Origin: Polaromonas sp.
GTDB taxonomy: Bacteria > Pseudomonadota > Gammaproteobacteria > Burkholderiales > Burkholderiaceae_C
DNA length: 64,000 nt
NCBI RefSeq assembly: GCF_012927485.1
Contig: NZ_JABBPC010000009.1
Span: 186,001 to 250,000 of the forward strand
Reading direction: 5' to 3'
The notes beneath the pieces are model-generated. The model did not search any database and was not told the DNA's origin. It saw nothing but the letters and a program-made list of their open reading frames with translations. This document shows positions 47,992-56,369 of this stretch, piece by piece (position 1 is the stretch's first letter; the number at the start of each line of letters is the position of its first letter). Both the position numbers and the translations under genes were made by a program.

Positions 47992-49206
47992 TTATAGCGC
48001 GTCGCTCAGGCGTATTGCGGGCCATTGGGCTTTGCCCCACAACTTGCCCATCGACTCGGCCTTGTCTAGCAGCAACAGCTGCATCAGCGGCTCCAGCAAA
48101 GTGGCCCCTGGATCTGCCAGCAGCAGGTAGCGCGATTCGGCGCGGCCTTCCGCGTCGTTGAGCTGCCCGACCCAGTCCAACGCCACCAGCGTCTCCAGCA
48201 CCGGCTCCAATTGCAGCACATCCACCTGAAGCAAACTCGACAATTGCGACGCGCTTACTCCCTTGCGGGCCGTGGCGCGTGCCTTCTCCAGTTGCTGCAG
48301 CACCTCAATCGCCAACTGAAAAAGCCAGCCATGCGCACTACCCCGGCGCGCCACGCCAGCCAGCAAACTGGGCAAGTAGGCCGCAATCACTGCGCCCATC
48401 AAGACGATGACCCACGACACGTAAATCCACACCAGCAAGATCGGCAAGGTTGCAAACGCACCATAAACCAGTGAGTAGGTCGGCATAGCCGCCAGGTAAA
48501 GAGTCAACACCTTTTTGGCTATTTCTATGCCTGCGGCAACGAACAGGCCGCCCGACCAGGCATGGGCCCATTTAACAAACGTATTGGGTACGTAGCGGTA
48601 CAGCGCCGCCATACCGCCGGCCACCAGAAAAAACTGCACCAGGTCGAGTAAAAACCGCACGCTAACGGGCATGGTACCGACGAGTCCCGAGGAGGCTGAC
48701 AACACGTAAGAAGTCAGCGCCAGGCTGGCCGCCAACAACAGCGGACCGAGCGTGATGGCGGCCCAATAAATCAACACCCGCTGCGCCAGGGGCCGCAGTT
48801 TTTTTACCCGCCAGATACCGTTAAGGGTGTGATCTATCGTCAGGATCAGCGCGATTGCTGTCACCAGCAGCACCGCCAGGCCAGCGCCGCCCAACTTGCT
48901 GGCCTGCTTGCTGAACTGGGTCAAATAGCCCAGCACTTGCCGGGCAATGTTGTCCGGGATCAGGCTCTGAATCAACCAGCCCTGCAGCGCGCCCTCCAAC
49001 TTGGAAAACATCGGAAAAGCGGTAAAAACGGCCAGCGCCACGGTTAAGAAGGGCACCAATGCAATCGAGGTGGTGAAGGTCAGGCTGCTGGCGGTCAGGC
49101 CCATGTGGTCTTCACGAAAGCGCTCACGCAGGGTCATGGCGGTGTAGCGCCATGGGAAATGAGACAACTCGGTGAGCAAGGCCTGCAGAGACTGCGGAAT
49201 TTTCAT
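47992..49206 (-). CDS. YihY/UPF0761 family inner-membrane protein
   Basis: 404 aa. It opens with FREDHMGLTASSLTFTTSIALVPFLTVALAVF, the family signature, and has about six membrane segments up to about residue 300 (LAVLLVTAIALILTID, GPLLLAASLALTSYVL, TLPILLVWIYVSWVIVLMGAVIAAYL). The last 100 residues are soluble and helical (LLQVDVLQLEPVLETLVALDWVGQL). The family was once called RNase BN, a name now withdrawn. The start is the ATG before KIPQSLQ; an ATG four codons earlier is also possible. Confidence 0.9.
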   Translation of the reverse strand: MKIPQSLQALLTELSHFPWRYTAMTLRERFREDHMGLTASSLTFTTSIALVPFLTVALAVFTAFPMFSKLEGALQGWLIQSLIPDNIARQVLGYLTQFSKQASKLGGAGLAVLLVTAIALILTIDHTLNGIWRVKKLRPLAQRVLIYWAAITLGPLLLAASLALTSYVLSASSGLVGTMPVSVRFLLDLVQFFLVAGGMAALYRYVPNTFVKWAHAWSGGLFVAAGIEIAKKVLTLYLAAMPTYSLVYGAFATLPILLVWIYVSWVIVLMGAVIAAYLPSLLAGVARRGSAHGWLFQLAIEVLQQLEKARATARKGVSASQLSSLLQVDVLQLEPVLETLVALDWVGQLNDAEGRAESRYLLLADPGATLLEPLMQLLLLDKAESMGKLWGKAQWPAIRLSDAL

Positions 49207-49233
49207 CCCCGGTATCATGCCATTGACCCAAAG

Positions 49234-49638
49234 ATGAACATGAACAAAGCAAACCAAATTGAAATGACACGGTGGCTGGCCCTTACCAGCCTGATAGGAC
49301 TCATTGTGCTGGGCCTGGCCTGGGAAATGTGGCTGGCGCCAATACGGCCAGGGGGCTCGCTGCTGGCCCTTAAGGTACTGCCTTTGTGCATTCCCCTGGC
49401 GGGCATCCTGAGAAAACGCATGTACACCTACCGCTGGGTCAGCCTGATGGTCTGGATTTATTTCACCGAAGGCGCCGTGCGGGCGTGGAGTGACCGTGCA
49501 CCGGGAAACTACTTGGGCATGCTGGAAATTGTGCTGTGCCTGCTGCTTTTTACCGCCTGCGCGCTGCATGTTCGGGTGCGCCTTAAAAATGCGCCGGCGC
49601 CCGCTACCCCAGCCATTCCCGGAGGCAGTCCCCTATGA
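49234..49638 (+). CDS. DUF2069 membrane protein
   Basis: 134 aa with four predicted membrane segments: WLALTSLIGLIVLGLAW, LLALKVLPLCIPLAGIL, YRWVSLMVWIYFTEG and EIVLCLLLFTACALHV. This is the layout of the small DUF2069 family. The start may be ATG 49234, 49240 or 49264. It is divergent from UPF0761 with 27 nt between them, and its end overlaps the oxidase gene by 4 nt, so it is co-translated. No function is known. Confidence 0.87.
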   Translation: MNMNKANQIEMTRWLALTSLIGLIVLGLAWEMWLAPIRPGGSLLALKVLPLCIPLAGILRKRMYTYRWVSLMVWIYFTEGAVRAWSDRAPGNYLGMLEIVLCLLLFTACALHVRVRLKNAPAPATPAIPGGSPL

Positions 49639-51056
49639 GCGCGCTTGAAGCGCTACTCGTTACGCTACGGCGGATCGTCGGTCCGTCGCAGGTTCTTTTC
49701 GAAGGCGACCTGACGGCTTGGGAGCAGGACTGGCGAAAACGCGCACGTGGCAAGGCGCTGGCCGTCGTCAGGCCGGCCAATACCGCCGAAGTCGCCGCCA
49801 TCGTCAAGGCCTGCTCAGCAGCCCAGGTGAGCATCGTCACGCAGGGCGGCAACACCGGACTGGTGGTGGGCTCAACGCCCGATGCCTCCGGCCAGCAGGT
49901 GGTGCTGAGCTTGCAGCGCATGAATGCAGTGCGGGAGTTGGACGTGGCGAATCTTACCGTCACCGTAGAGGCCGGTTGCATCTTGCAAAACTTGCAAGAC
50001 ACTGCCGAAAAAGCCGGTTTTCTGTTCCCGCTAAGCCTGGCGGCGGAAGGCAGCTGCACCCTGGGCGGCAATCTGGCGACCAACGCGGGTGGCACGCAAG
50101 TGCTGCGCTACGGCAATGCACGTGATTTATGCCTGGGCCTGGAAGTGGTGACGGCCGGAGGCGATATCTGGAACGGACTTTCGGGCCTGCGCAAGGACAA
50201 CACCGGTTACGACCTGCGCGACCTGTTCGTGGGCAGCGAAGGCACACTGGGCATCATCACCGCCGCCACGCTCAAGCTTTATCCCCAGCCTGTCGCGCAA
50301 CTCACCGCCTGGGCCGCCGTGCCTTCGATGAAAGATGCCGTGAGCCTGCTTGGACTGGCCCACCAACATTTAGGCGCAGGCCTGACGGGGTTTGAGGTGA
50401 TGGGGCGATTTGCGCTCAGCTTGGTGGCAAAAAACTTCAACCAGCTGCGTGTGCCCTTGTACGAAAACACGGCGTTCTGCGTGCTGCTGGAAAACTCCGA
50501 CCAGGAGTCCGAAACCCACGCCAGAGCCCAGTTTGAGCGCCTCCTTGAGACCGCGCTGGAACAGGGTTGCGTGACCGATGCGGTCGTCGCCGAAAATCTG
50601 AGCCAGGCGCAGCAGCTCTGGCAGATCCGGGAAAGCATTCCCTTGGCGCAAGCCGAGGAAGGTCTGAATATCAAGCACGACATCTCGGTCGCAGTTTCGC
50701 GCATTCCGGAGTTCGTGGAAATTACCGACGCTTTGCTGCTGCAAGTGCTGCCGGGTGTGCGTCTGGTTAACTTTGGTCATTTAGGCGACGGCAACCTGCA
50801 TTACAACGTGCAAGCGCCGGCCGACGGGAATTCGCAGGCCTTTCTGCGCGACCATGAAGAACAGGTCAATTCACTGGTTTATGACTCGGTGGCGCACTTT
50901 GGCGGCTCGATTTCTGCAGAGCACGGTGTAGGCAGCCTCAAACTAGACAAGCTCGAGCAACACAAATCGCCGGTCGCCCTGCATATGATGCGGGCGATCA
51001 AGCAGGCGCTGGACCCGCAAAACATCATGAACCCTGGGCGGGTGATCAGGCGGTAG
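49635..51056 (+). CDS. FAD-linked oxidase (D-2-hydroxyacid dehydrogenase/GlcD type)
   Basis: 473 aa flavoenzyme of the VAO/GlcD family. The N-terminal PCMH-type FAD domain has VAAIVKACSAAQVSIVTQGGNTGLVVG and TLGGNLATNAGGTQVLRYG. The C-terminal FAD-oxidase domain has LVNFGHLGDGNLHYNVQ, SAEHGVGSLK and IKQALDPQNIMNPGR. It most resembles the D-2-hydroxyglutarate/D-lactate dehydrogenase branch, which passes electrons to a flavoprotein or quinone. The substrate cannot be fixed from the sequence. It begins in an ATGA overlap with DUF2069. Confidence 0.88.
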   Translation: MSALEALLVTLRRIVGPSQVLFEGDLTAWEQDWRKRARGKALAVVRPANTAEVAAIVKACSAAQVSIVTQGGNTGLVVGSTPDASGQQVVLSLQRMNAVRELDVANLTVTVEAGCILQNLQDTAEKAGFLFPLSLAAEGSCTLGGNLATNAGGTQVLRYGNARDLCLGLEVVTAGGDIWNGLSGLRKDNTGYDLRDLFVGSEGTLGIITAATLKLYPQPVAQLTAWAAVPSMKDAVSLLGLAHQHLGAGLTGFEVMGRFALSLVAKNFNQLRVPLYENTAFCVLLENSDQESETHARAQFERLLETALEQGCVTDAVVAENLSQAQQLWQIRESIPLAQAEEGLNIKHDISVAVSRIPEFVEITDALLLQVLPGVRLVNFGHLGDGNLHYNVQAPADGNSQAFLRDHEEQVNSLVYDSVAHFGGSISAEHGVGSLKLDKLEQHKSPVALHMMRAIKQALDPQNIMNPGRVIRR

Positions 51057-51167
51057 CGGAGGGTGCCTCATCGGTGTAAGCTCATGTTGCTCTTTTTGAA
51101 TCCATGAGAAAAAATTTTTTGACGCATTCTTTCAGCGCCTCCACATCTGAATTGGGGAATATACGTT

Positions 51168-51641
51168 ATGGGATTTTTCAACCGATTGTTCAATCTTGAC
51201 AAGGCCGATGCCGTTTCGTCGAAACAGGCAAGCTTGGCAAGCCAGCTGGGACTCGACGCAAAAGCTGCCGCGCTTGTGCTGGCAGAGATCGATATCGACA
51301 ATGCTATTTCGATCCACGAAAACTGGAAGCTACGCTTGCAGAACTACGTGGATCACACGTCCAACGAGGCTCTACAGACCGACGCGGTAGCCCTGGACGA
51401 CCACTGCGAGCTGGGTAAGTGGCTGCACGGTCGAGGTGGAGAGCGGTTGGGCAAGTACCCGACGTTCCAGATATTGGTAGCGCGGCACCAGTATTTTCAT
51501 ACCCAAGCCTCCACGGTTGTGGCACAGGTACAGGGCAACAATCTCGAAGCGGCCCGAAAAACCCTTGACGGCAGCTATCGGTATGCCTCCAGCCAGGTAG
51601 TCGTGCTGCTCAAGGAACTCAAGCGAAACCTGACACGCTGA
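51168..51641 (+). CDS. Stand-alone CZB (chemoreceptor zinc-binding) domain protein
   Basis: 157 aa. The CZB signature covers about residues 45-140: a His in ISIHENWKLRLQ, a Cys in DDHCELGKWLHGRG, and two His in ARHQYFHTQAS, which together bind zinc. The family usually sits at the C-terminus of chemoreceptors and diguanylate cyclases. Here it is free, behind only a 40-residue N-terminal segment (MGFFNRLFNLDK). It is likely a cytosolic zinc/redox (HOCl) sensor. GGGGAA lies 10 nt before the ATG. Confidence 0.85.
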   Translation: MGFFNRLFNLDKADAVSSKQASLASQLGLDAKAAALVLAEIDIDNAISIHENWKLRLQNYVDHTSNEALQTDAVALDDHCELGKWLHGRGGERLGKYPTFQILVARHQYFHTQASTVVAQVQGNNLEAARKTLDGSYRYASSQVVVLLKELKRNLTR

Positions 51642-51702
51642 TTCACGCCCCTGCAAACCGCCGCTCAAACCTCCTACACTCGCAATCCAGTAACCAAAAT
51701 TA

Positions 51703-51721
51703 AGCCGTTCGCCGAACGGCT
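51703..51721. repeat. Hairpin-forming inverted repeat before thyA
   Basis: AGCCGTTCG, one base, then CGAACGGCT (9-bp arms). It sits 62 nt after the CZB gene and 26 nt before thyA. There is no T-run, so it may be a weak terminator, a leader hairpin or a protein site. Confidence 0.6.
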
Positions 51722-51747
51722 AACCGCAGGCCTCCCTGCCTCCTCGC

Positions 51748-52593
51748 ATGACCCTGCAAAATTCCGCCCGCCCGATCCGCTCGCAGTACGAAGAATTCAT
51801 GCGCCATGTGGACACCCACGGTGCATTCAAGGCCGATCGCACGGGTACCGGTACCAAAAGCGTGTTTGGCTACCAGATGCGGTTCGACCTCAACGAAGGT
51901 TTTCCGCTGGTGACCACCAAAAAAGTTCACCTCAAATCCATCGTGCAGGAATTACTGTGGTTTTTGCAGGGATCAAGCGACAACAACTGGTTGAAAGAGC
52001 GCGGCGTCACGATCTGGAATGAGTGGGCACGCGAGGATGGCGACCTGGGACCGGTCTATGGCGTGCAATGGCGCAGCTGGCCGACGGCGGATGGCGGCCA
52101 TATTGACCAGATCGCCGAAGTCATCAAGACGCTAAAAACCAATCCCGATTCGCGCCGAATTATCGTCAGCGCATGGAACGTGGCCGACCTTTCCAAAATG
52201 GCGCTCATGCCTTGCCACGCCCTGTTCCAGTTTTACGTCGCGCCTTCTGAGGTGGCAGGCCAACCGGGCAAGCTGAGCTGCCAGCTTTACCAGCGCAGTG
52301 CTGACATCTTCCTCGGCGTTCCTTTCAATATTGCCAGCTACGCCCTCCTCACCCACATGGTGGCACAGCAATGCGGACTGCGCGTGGGCGATTTCATCTG
52401 GACCGGCGGCGATTGCCACATTTACAGCAACCACCAGCAACAGGTGACCTTGCAGCTGAGTCGTGCACCCCTGCCTTACCCGACGCTGAACATCAAGCGC
52501 AAGCCTGATTCAATCCTCGACTACCAGTTCGAAGATTTTGAATTTTTAGACTACCAGCACCATCCGGCGATCAAAGCGCCAGTGGCCGTTTGA
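51748..52593 (+). CDS. thyA: Thymidylate synthase
   Basis: 281 aa enzyme methylating dUMP with methylene-tetrahydrofolate. The catalytic Cys is in [12 protein letters not shown]. The folate/dUMP segments [62 protein letters not shown] and [14 protein letters not shown] are present. It is longer than E. coli ThyA (264 aa), partly because of an eight-residue insertion after FQFYV. Its TGA overlaps the folA start region, and DHFR regenerates the folate it oxidises. Confidence 0.96.
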   Translation: MTLQNSARPIRSQYEEFMRHVDTHGAFKADRTGTGTKSVFGYQMRFDLNEGFPLVTTKKVHLKSIVQELLWFLQGSSDNNWLKERGVTIWNEWAREDGDLGPVYGVQWRSWPTADGGHIDQIAEVIKTLKTNPDSRRIIVSAWNVADLSKMALMPCHALFQFYVAPSEVAGQPGKLSCQLYQRSADIFLGVPFNIASYALLTHMVAQQCGLRVGDFIWTGGDCHIYSNHQQQVTLQLSRAPLPYPTLNIKRKPDSILDYQFEDFEFLDYQHHPAIKAPVAV

Positions 52594-53135
52594 TGGCGTC
52601 TAAAGGGAGGCTCATGCAACGCTCTTCGACCAACTCTTTGCCGAGCATCAACCTGATCTTCGCGCGCGCCGCCAACGGCGTGATCGGCATCAACAACGCC
52701 ATGCCCTGGCACCTGCCGGAAGATCTGGCGCATTTCAAGCGCCTCACCCAAGGCTGGCCCGTCATCATGGGACGAAAAACCTGGGATTCGCTACCACGCA
52801 AGTTCCGCCCTTTGCCGGGCCGCACCAACGTGGTCATCACGCGCCAGCCGGGCTGGGACGAAAACGGCAGCATGCCGGCCACCAGCCTCGATGCGGCGTT
52901 GAAACTGTGCCGCCAGTCCGAGGAGGTTTGGGTCATTGGAGGCGCGCAAATCTATGCGCAAGCCGAGCCTTTGGCAGATCGCATCGAGGTCACCGAAATT
53001 GCCCAGGATTTCGAAGGGGATGCGCTGGCGCCCCAACTCGGCCCCGAATGGATAGAAGCCGCGAGGGAAGATCACATTTCCTCTACCGGGCTGAATTTCA
53101 GTTTTATCAGTTACTGCAAACACAAGGAAAATTGA
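52593..53135 (+). CDS. folA: Dihydrofolate reductase
   Basis: About 180 aa NADPH enzyme reducing dihydrofolate. Core motifs: LIFARAANGVIGINNAMPWHLPEDLAHFK with the catalytic acidic residue, PVIMGRKTWDSLPRKFRPLPGRTNVVITR, and VIGGAQIYAQAEPLADRIEVTEI. The start is uncertain: ATG 52593 shares TGATG with the thyA stop, and ATG 52614 has GGGAGG only 3 nt upstream. Either way there are extra residues before the usual N-terminus. thyA-folA is a classic pair, here followed after 1 nt by the DUF4337 gene. Confidence 0.95.
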   Translation: MASKGRLMQRSSTNSLPSINLIFARAANGVIGINNAMPWHLPEDLAHFKRLTQGWPVIMGRKTWDSLPRKFRPLPGRTNVVITRQPGWDENGSMPATSLDAALKLCRQSEEVWVIGGAQIYAQAEPLADRIEVTEIAQDFEGDALAPQLGPEWIEAAREDHISSTGLNFSFISYCKHKEN

Positions 53136-53136
53136 C

Positions 53137-53718
53137 ATGTCAGAAGACGGATTTCACGTGCACGGACCACACGATCACGAACTTGAGCATGCCGCAGAGA
53201 CCGGGCACGACAGCGGCGGCATGACCGCGCAGATCGCAGTCGTGACAGCCGTCATTGCCACCATTGGCGCTATTTTTTCGTATATGGGTGGCGCCACGCA
53301 AGCCAACGCCGGTCTTTATAAAAACAACGCCGCGATCAAGAAGACTGAGGCTGCCAATCAGTGGAACTACTATCAGGCCAAGAGCACGAAGCAGTCGCTG
53401 TCTGAATTTGCCCGCGACTTGGCGCCAGCAGATAAAAAAGCGGTCTACCAGAGCCGGATCGAGCGCTACGACAAGGAAAAAAGCGATATTAAAACGGGCG
53501 CCGAGAAGCTGGAGAGCGAAGCGACAACTTGGGACAAGTCGTCCGACGAGCAAATGCACCAGCACCACCGCTGGGCGCAGGCCACCACGGTGTTACAGGT
53601 GTCTATCGCCCTGGCGGCGATTGCCTTGCTGACGCGAAAGAAGTGGCTGGAGTATGGGATGTTCGCTTTAGCCGGTGTTGGCCTGCTGCTGGGCGCCCTT
53701 GCATCGCTCCATATTTAA
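53137..53718 (+). CDS. DUF4337 membrane protein
   Basis: 193 aa. It has an N-terminal His/Asp/Glu-rich cytoplasmic stretch (FHVHGPHDHELEHAAETGHDSG), a TM segment (about residues 30-52), a long charged helical middle likely to form a coiled coil (KTEAANQWNYYQAKSTKQSLSEFARDL...), then two TM segments at about residues 150-190. Matches the DUF4337 layout. Function unknown. It starts 1 nt after folA and precedes xthA by 39 nt. Confidence 0.88.
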   Translation: MSEDGFHVHGPHDHELEHAAETGHDSGGMTAQIAVVTAVIATIGAIFSYMGGATQANAGLYKNNAAIKKTEAANQWNYYQAKSTKQSLSEFARDLAPADKKAVYQSRIERYDKEKSDIKTGAEKLESEATTWDKSSDEQMHQHHRWAQATTVLQVSIALAAIALLTRKKWLEYGMFALAGVGLLLGALASLHI

Positions 53719-53757
53719 CAGCGGCGCAACACCTTTTTAGGCTAGCTTGGCAAGATC

Positions 53758-54534
53758 ATGAAAATTGCGACCTGGAACATCAATTCGCTGACGGTGCGGC
53801 TGCCGCAGGTGCTGAGCTGGCTCGCAGCCAATCCGGTCGATGTGTTGTGCCTGCAGGAACTCAAGCTCAGCGATGACAAGTTCCCCCTGAAAGAGCTGCA
53901 GGATGCGGGCTACCACAGCGCCGTATTTGGTCAGAAAACTTATAACGGAGTGGCCATTTTGAGCCGCACACCGGCACGCAATATCGTGAAAAACATGGCT
54001 GGCTTCACCGACGAGCAATCACGATTGATTGCCGTGACGCTGGACACACCCGCCGGGGAAGTGCGTGTGATCAACGGCTATTTTGTGAACGGCCAAGCAC
54101 CCGGTAGCGAAAAATTCGAGTACAAGATGAAATGGCTGACCGGCTTGCGCGATTGGCTGCGGACAGAGCTACACCAGCACCCCAATCTGGTGCTGGTGGG
54201 TGACTTCAATATCACGGTCGATGACCGCGACACTTATGACCCCGAGGGCCTTCGCGAAACCATTCACCACACCACAGAAGAACGTCAGCACTTTTTGGCG
54301 CTGCTCGACCTGGGCCTAACCGATGCCTTTCGCATGTTTGAGCAGCCTGAAAAAAGCTACTCGTGGTGGGACTATCGGGAGTTTGCATTCCGGCGCAACC
54401 GCGGCCTGCGGATTGATCATATTCTGGTCAGCCAGGCGCTCAAACCGAAGGTAACAAGCTGCGTGATCGATAAATCGCCGCGTAAAAACGAACGTCCGAG
54501 CGACCACGTACCGGTTGTAGTGGAACTCTTATAA
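53758..54534 (+). CDS. xthA: Exodeoxyribonuclease III
   Basis: 258 aa AP endonuclease/3'-5' exonuclease. The metal and catalytic residues are in TWNINSLTVRLP, CLQELKLSDDKFP (Glu), GDFNITVDDRD (Asp, Asn), DYREFAFRRNRGLRIDHILVS and the closing SDHVPVVVELL. Length matches E. coli XthA (268 aa). It acts in base-excision repair, as does nth 3 kb downstream, though the two are not in one operon. Confidence 0.95.
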   Translation: MKIATWNINSLTVRLPQVLSWLAANPVDVLCLQELKLSDDKFPLKELQDAGYHSAVFGQKTYNGVAILSRTPARNIVKNMAGFTDEQSRLIAVTLDTPAGEVRVINGYFVNGQAPGSEKFEYKMKWLTGLRDWLRTELHQHPNLVLVGDFNITVDDRDTYDPEGLRETIHHTTEERQHFLALLDLGLTDAFRMFEQPEKSYSWWDYREFAFRRNRGLRIDHILVSQALKPKVTSCVIDKSPRKNERPSDHVPVVVELL

Positions 54535-54632
54535 CAGCCTACTCAACTCCAAAAGCAACGCAACGCGCTGTTAGTTTATTGGCTGTTTCGCACCGAGCCC
54601 TCAAGCTTGGCAAGTCGGGCACTGCAGGCCCG

Positions 54633-54871
54633 ATGCGGCGTGCACCCGTCCAGAGTTTTCCTGGGCTGGCCATTCGTCAGATCGGCAACCGTATCTCGCT
54701 GCTCCCGGCCCGACCCAGACGGAGTCGTCCCCTTTGACAAGAACTGGAGAACCAAGCCATTGACGTCCTCATTTGCGTCTCGCTGCCACGGGCTGTGCGG
54801 ATTGCAGAAACAAACAGCAATCCCCATGTTGGCATGGCGCCGCTGGTAGTGAGCCCTCTCTATGCCCCGGT
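54633..54871 (-). pseudogene. Decayed IS30-family transposase fragment
   Basis: The minus strand reads CNPHSPWQRDANEDVNGL, LSKGTTPSG and ADLTNGQPRKTLDGCTP, which mirrors the C-terminal DDE region of IS30 transposases (FxDPHSPWQRGxNENxNGLLRQYFPKG...LNxRPRKTLGWxTP). Preceding residues (NRGIERAHYQ) resemble the DNGxEFA segment containing the second Asp, now substituted. The frame lacks any N-terminal part, ends abruptly, and no terminal inverted repeats were found. Substitutions at several invariant positions show it is an old relic. Confidence 0.75.
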
Positions 54872-54907
54872 TATAGGGCGATGTCTTGCGCAGGGTCCGC
54901 AAGCGTC

Positions 54908-55120
54908 TTAACGCTTGCGAAGAGGATCCAGAAGCGACGAGAGACCGTTGTGGTCTATCTCCTGCATCAGCGCCAGCAGGCGCCCAATTTCTCCCTTCGG
55001 GAAGCCGTCACGGGCAAACCAGTTCAGGTAATGGCCTGGCAAATCCGCAATCAATCGCCCCTTGTATTTTCCATAAGGCATTTCACGCGTCAGCAACAGC
55101 AATAAGTCTTCAGGATTCAA
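54908..55120 (-). CDS. DUF3820 family protein
   Basis: 70 aa. The pattern MPYGKYKGRLIADLPGHYLNWFARDGFPKGEIGRLLALM is the DUF3820 signature, sometimes labelled putative quorum-sensing-regulated virulence factor. It lies 1 nt downstream of the SUI1-family gene and is almost certainly co-transcribed with it. The molecular role is unknown. Confidence 0.88.
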   Translation of the reverse strand: MNPEDLLLLLTREMPYGKYKGRLIADLPGHYLNWFARDGFPKGEIGRLLALMQEIDHNGLSSLLDPLRKR

Positions 55121-55121
55121 G

Positions 55122-55484
55122 CTAGCCGCCCGCCCGCTTGGCCGTATAACCCAGTCTTTGTAGTGCCTGCATCACCAGATTGCAATGATCGCCCTGAACC
55201 TCAATCACGCCGTCTTTCACTGTCCCCCCCGAACCGCACGCGGCCTTGAGCTGCTTCCCCAGCTGGACTAGCGACGGCTCATCCAGCGCGAGACCCCTCA
55301 CCAAAGTCACCGTCTTGCCACCGCGACCTTTTGTGTCTCTGGAAACGCGCACAACACCCTCCGATCTGGAAGCCACCTGGACCTGTCTGCAAATGCAGCC
55401 TGCAATGGGTTTGCGACAGTCGGGGCACATTCGACCTGCGTCGGTGGAATAAACGAGGCCGGTGCTTAATTGATTTCTTTTCAT
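55122..55484 (-). CDS. SUI1/YciH family translation initiation factor-like protein
   Basis: 120 aa with the SUI1 fold in its C-terminal 80 residues: GGKTVTLVRGLALDE, LVQLGKQLKAACGSGGTVKDG (the conserved GTVKDG turn) and EVQGDH. The N-terminus has four Cys (CPDCRKPIAGCIC), a small zinc-ribbon-like motif seen in YciH homologues. It may tune start-codon selection like eIF1. The ATG has no well-spaced SD, only AGG directly before it. First gene of the pair with DUF3820. Confidence 0.9.
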   Translation of the reverse strand: MKRNQLSTGLVYSTDAGRMCPDCRKPIAGCICRQVQVASRSEGVVRVSRDTKGRGGKTVTLVRGLALDEPSLVQLGKQLKAACGSGGTVKDGVIEVQGDHCNLVMQALQRLGYTAKRAGG

Positions 55485-55541
55485 CCTGGAGTTATAGCGG
55501 AGTCACGGCATCAGCAACCCATCATTGAGGCGCCTTAAAAG

Positions 55542-56183
55542 TCACCGCCCCTTCAGAAGGAACTCCAGCTCGGTTCCCGCCAGATTTAGCACATCATTGT
55601 GGGTCAAAGGAATCGCCTCGGGGCCAATCGCTTTTCCATTCAATGTGGAGGGCGTCTCGCCATGCATGTGTACCACGTAGTACCCGTCGCGCCGGTGAGA
55701 GATCGACACGATGGCAACACCCGGCTGACCAAAAGTCGTCACGGCTTTGACCACTGGCACCTCCAGTCCGGGAGAGGTGCCCGACAGCAGTTTGAGGCTG
55801 GCGTGGAGCGCGCCGCTGGTGCCTGGAACGCCGATAGCCTCCAGCGACATGGTGACCGTCTTCGGTTGAACGCTTGGCTCGCCGTGCTCGGAAGCCGAGA
55901 AAAACTGCACCCTGAAATTGCCGATAGTGAGGGTGTCCTTGTTTCGAAGCAGTTGCCGGGACTTGACAATGTGACCGTTGATATAGGTTCCATTGGTGCT
56001 GCCAACGTCTTCGACAAACACCTCCGCTATACCGCGGAGTTCAAACACACAATGCTCACCACTGATCGCCATATCGTCAAAAACGATGTCGTTATGAGGC
56101 TTGCGTCCAAGCGTCGTCCGATCATTTTTTAAATAAATGCGCTTGACTTCGACGCCTTGCACGGATGCGATGAGCTGTGGCAT
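55542..56183 (-). CDS. Double FHA-domain protein
   Basis: 213 aa. The first FHA domain (about residues 22-95) is complete: TTLGRKPHNDIVF, DDMAISGEHCVF and DVGSTNGTYINGH, which contain the phosphothreonine-binding Arg, Ser and Asn. A second FHA-like unit (about residues 145-213) keeps SISHRRDGYYVVH and STLNGKAIG but has lost parts of the motif, so it may not bind phosphate. FHA proteins read Ser/Thr kinase signals; the kinase gene at 60-61.5 kb is a possible source. SD AGGAG is 5 nt before the ATG. Confidence 0.9.
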   Translation of the reverse strand: MPQLIASVQGVEVKRIYLKNDRTTLGRKPHNDIVFDDMAISGEHCVFELRGIAEVFVEDVGSTNGTYINGHIVKSRQLLRNKDTLTIGNFRVQFFSASEHGEPSVQPKTVTMSLEAIGVPGTSGALHASLKLLSGTSPGLEVPVVKAVTTFGQPGVAIVSISHRRDGYYVVHMHGETPSTLNGKAIGPEAIPLTHNDVLNLAGTELEFLLKGR

Positions 56184-56369
56184 GAGAACTCCTGCGAAGG
56201 ATGCCGCCCAGCGCACCTCGCGCGGTGGCGACTCCTGATCCTAGCCCGCCCTCTAAGATGGCACAAGGGTAAGCTCTGTAAAAATGAGCAGTCGGCTAGC
56301 TCGGCATTTGTTCATCACCATGACCCTGGGTACAAGCGCTGCCCGCCGCACCTAAGGACGCCTGCCGGG

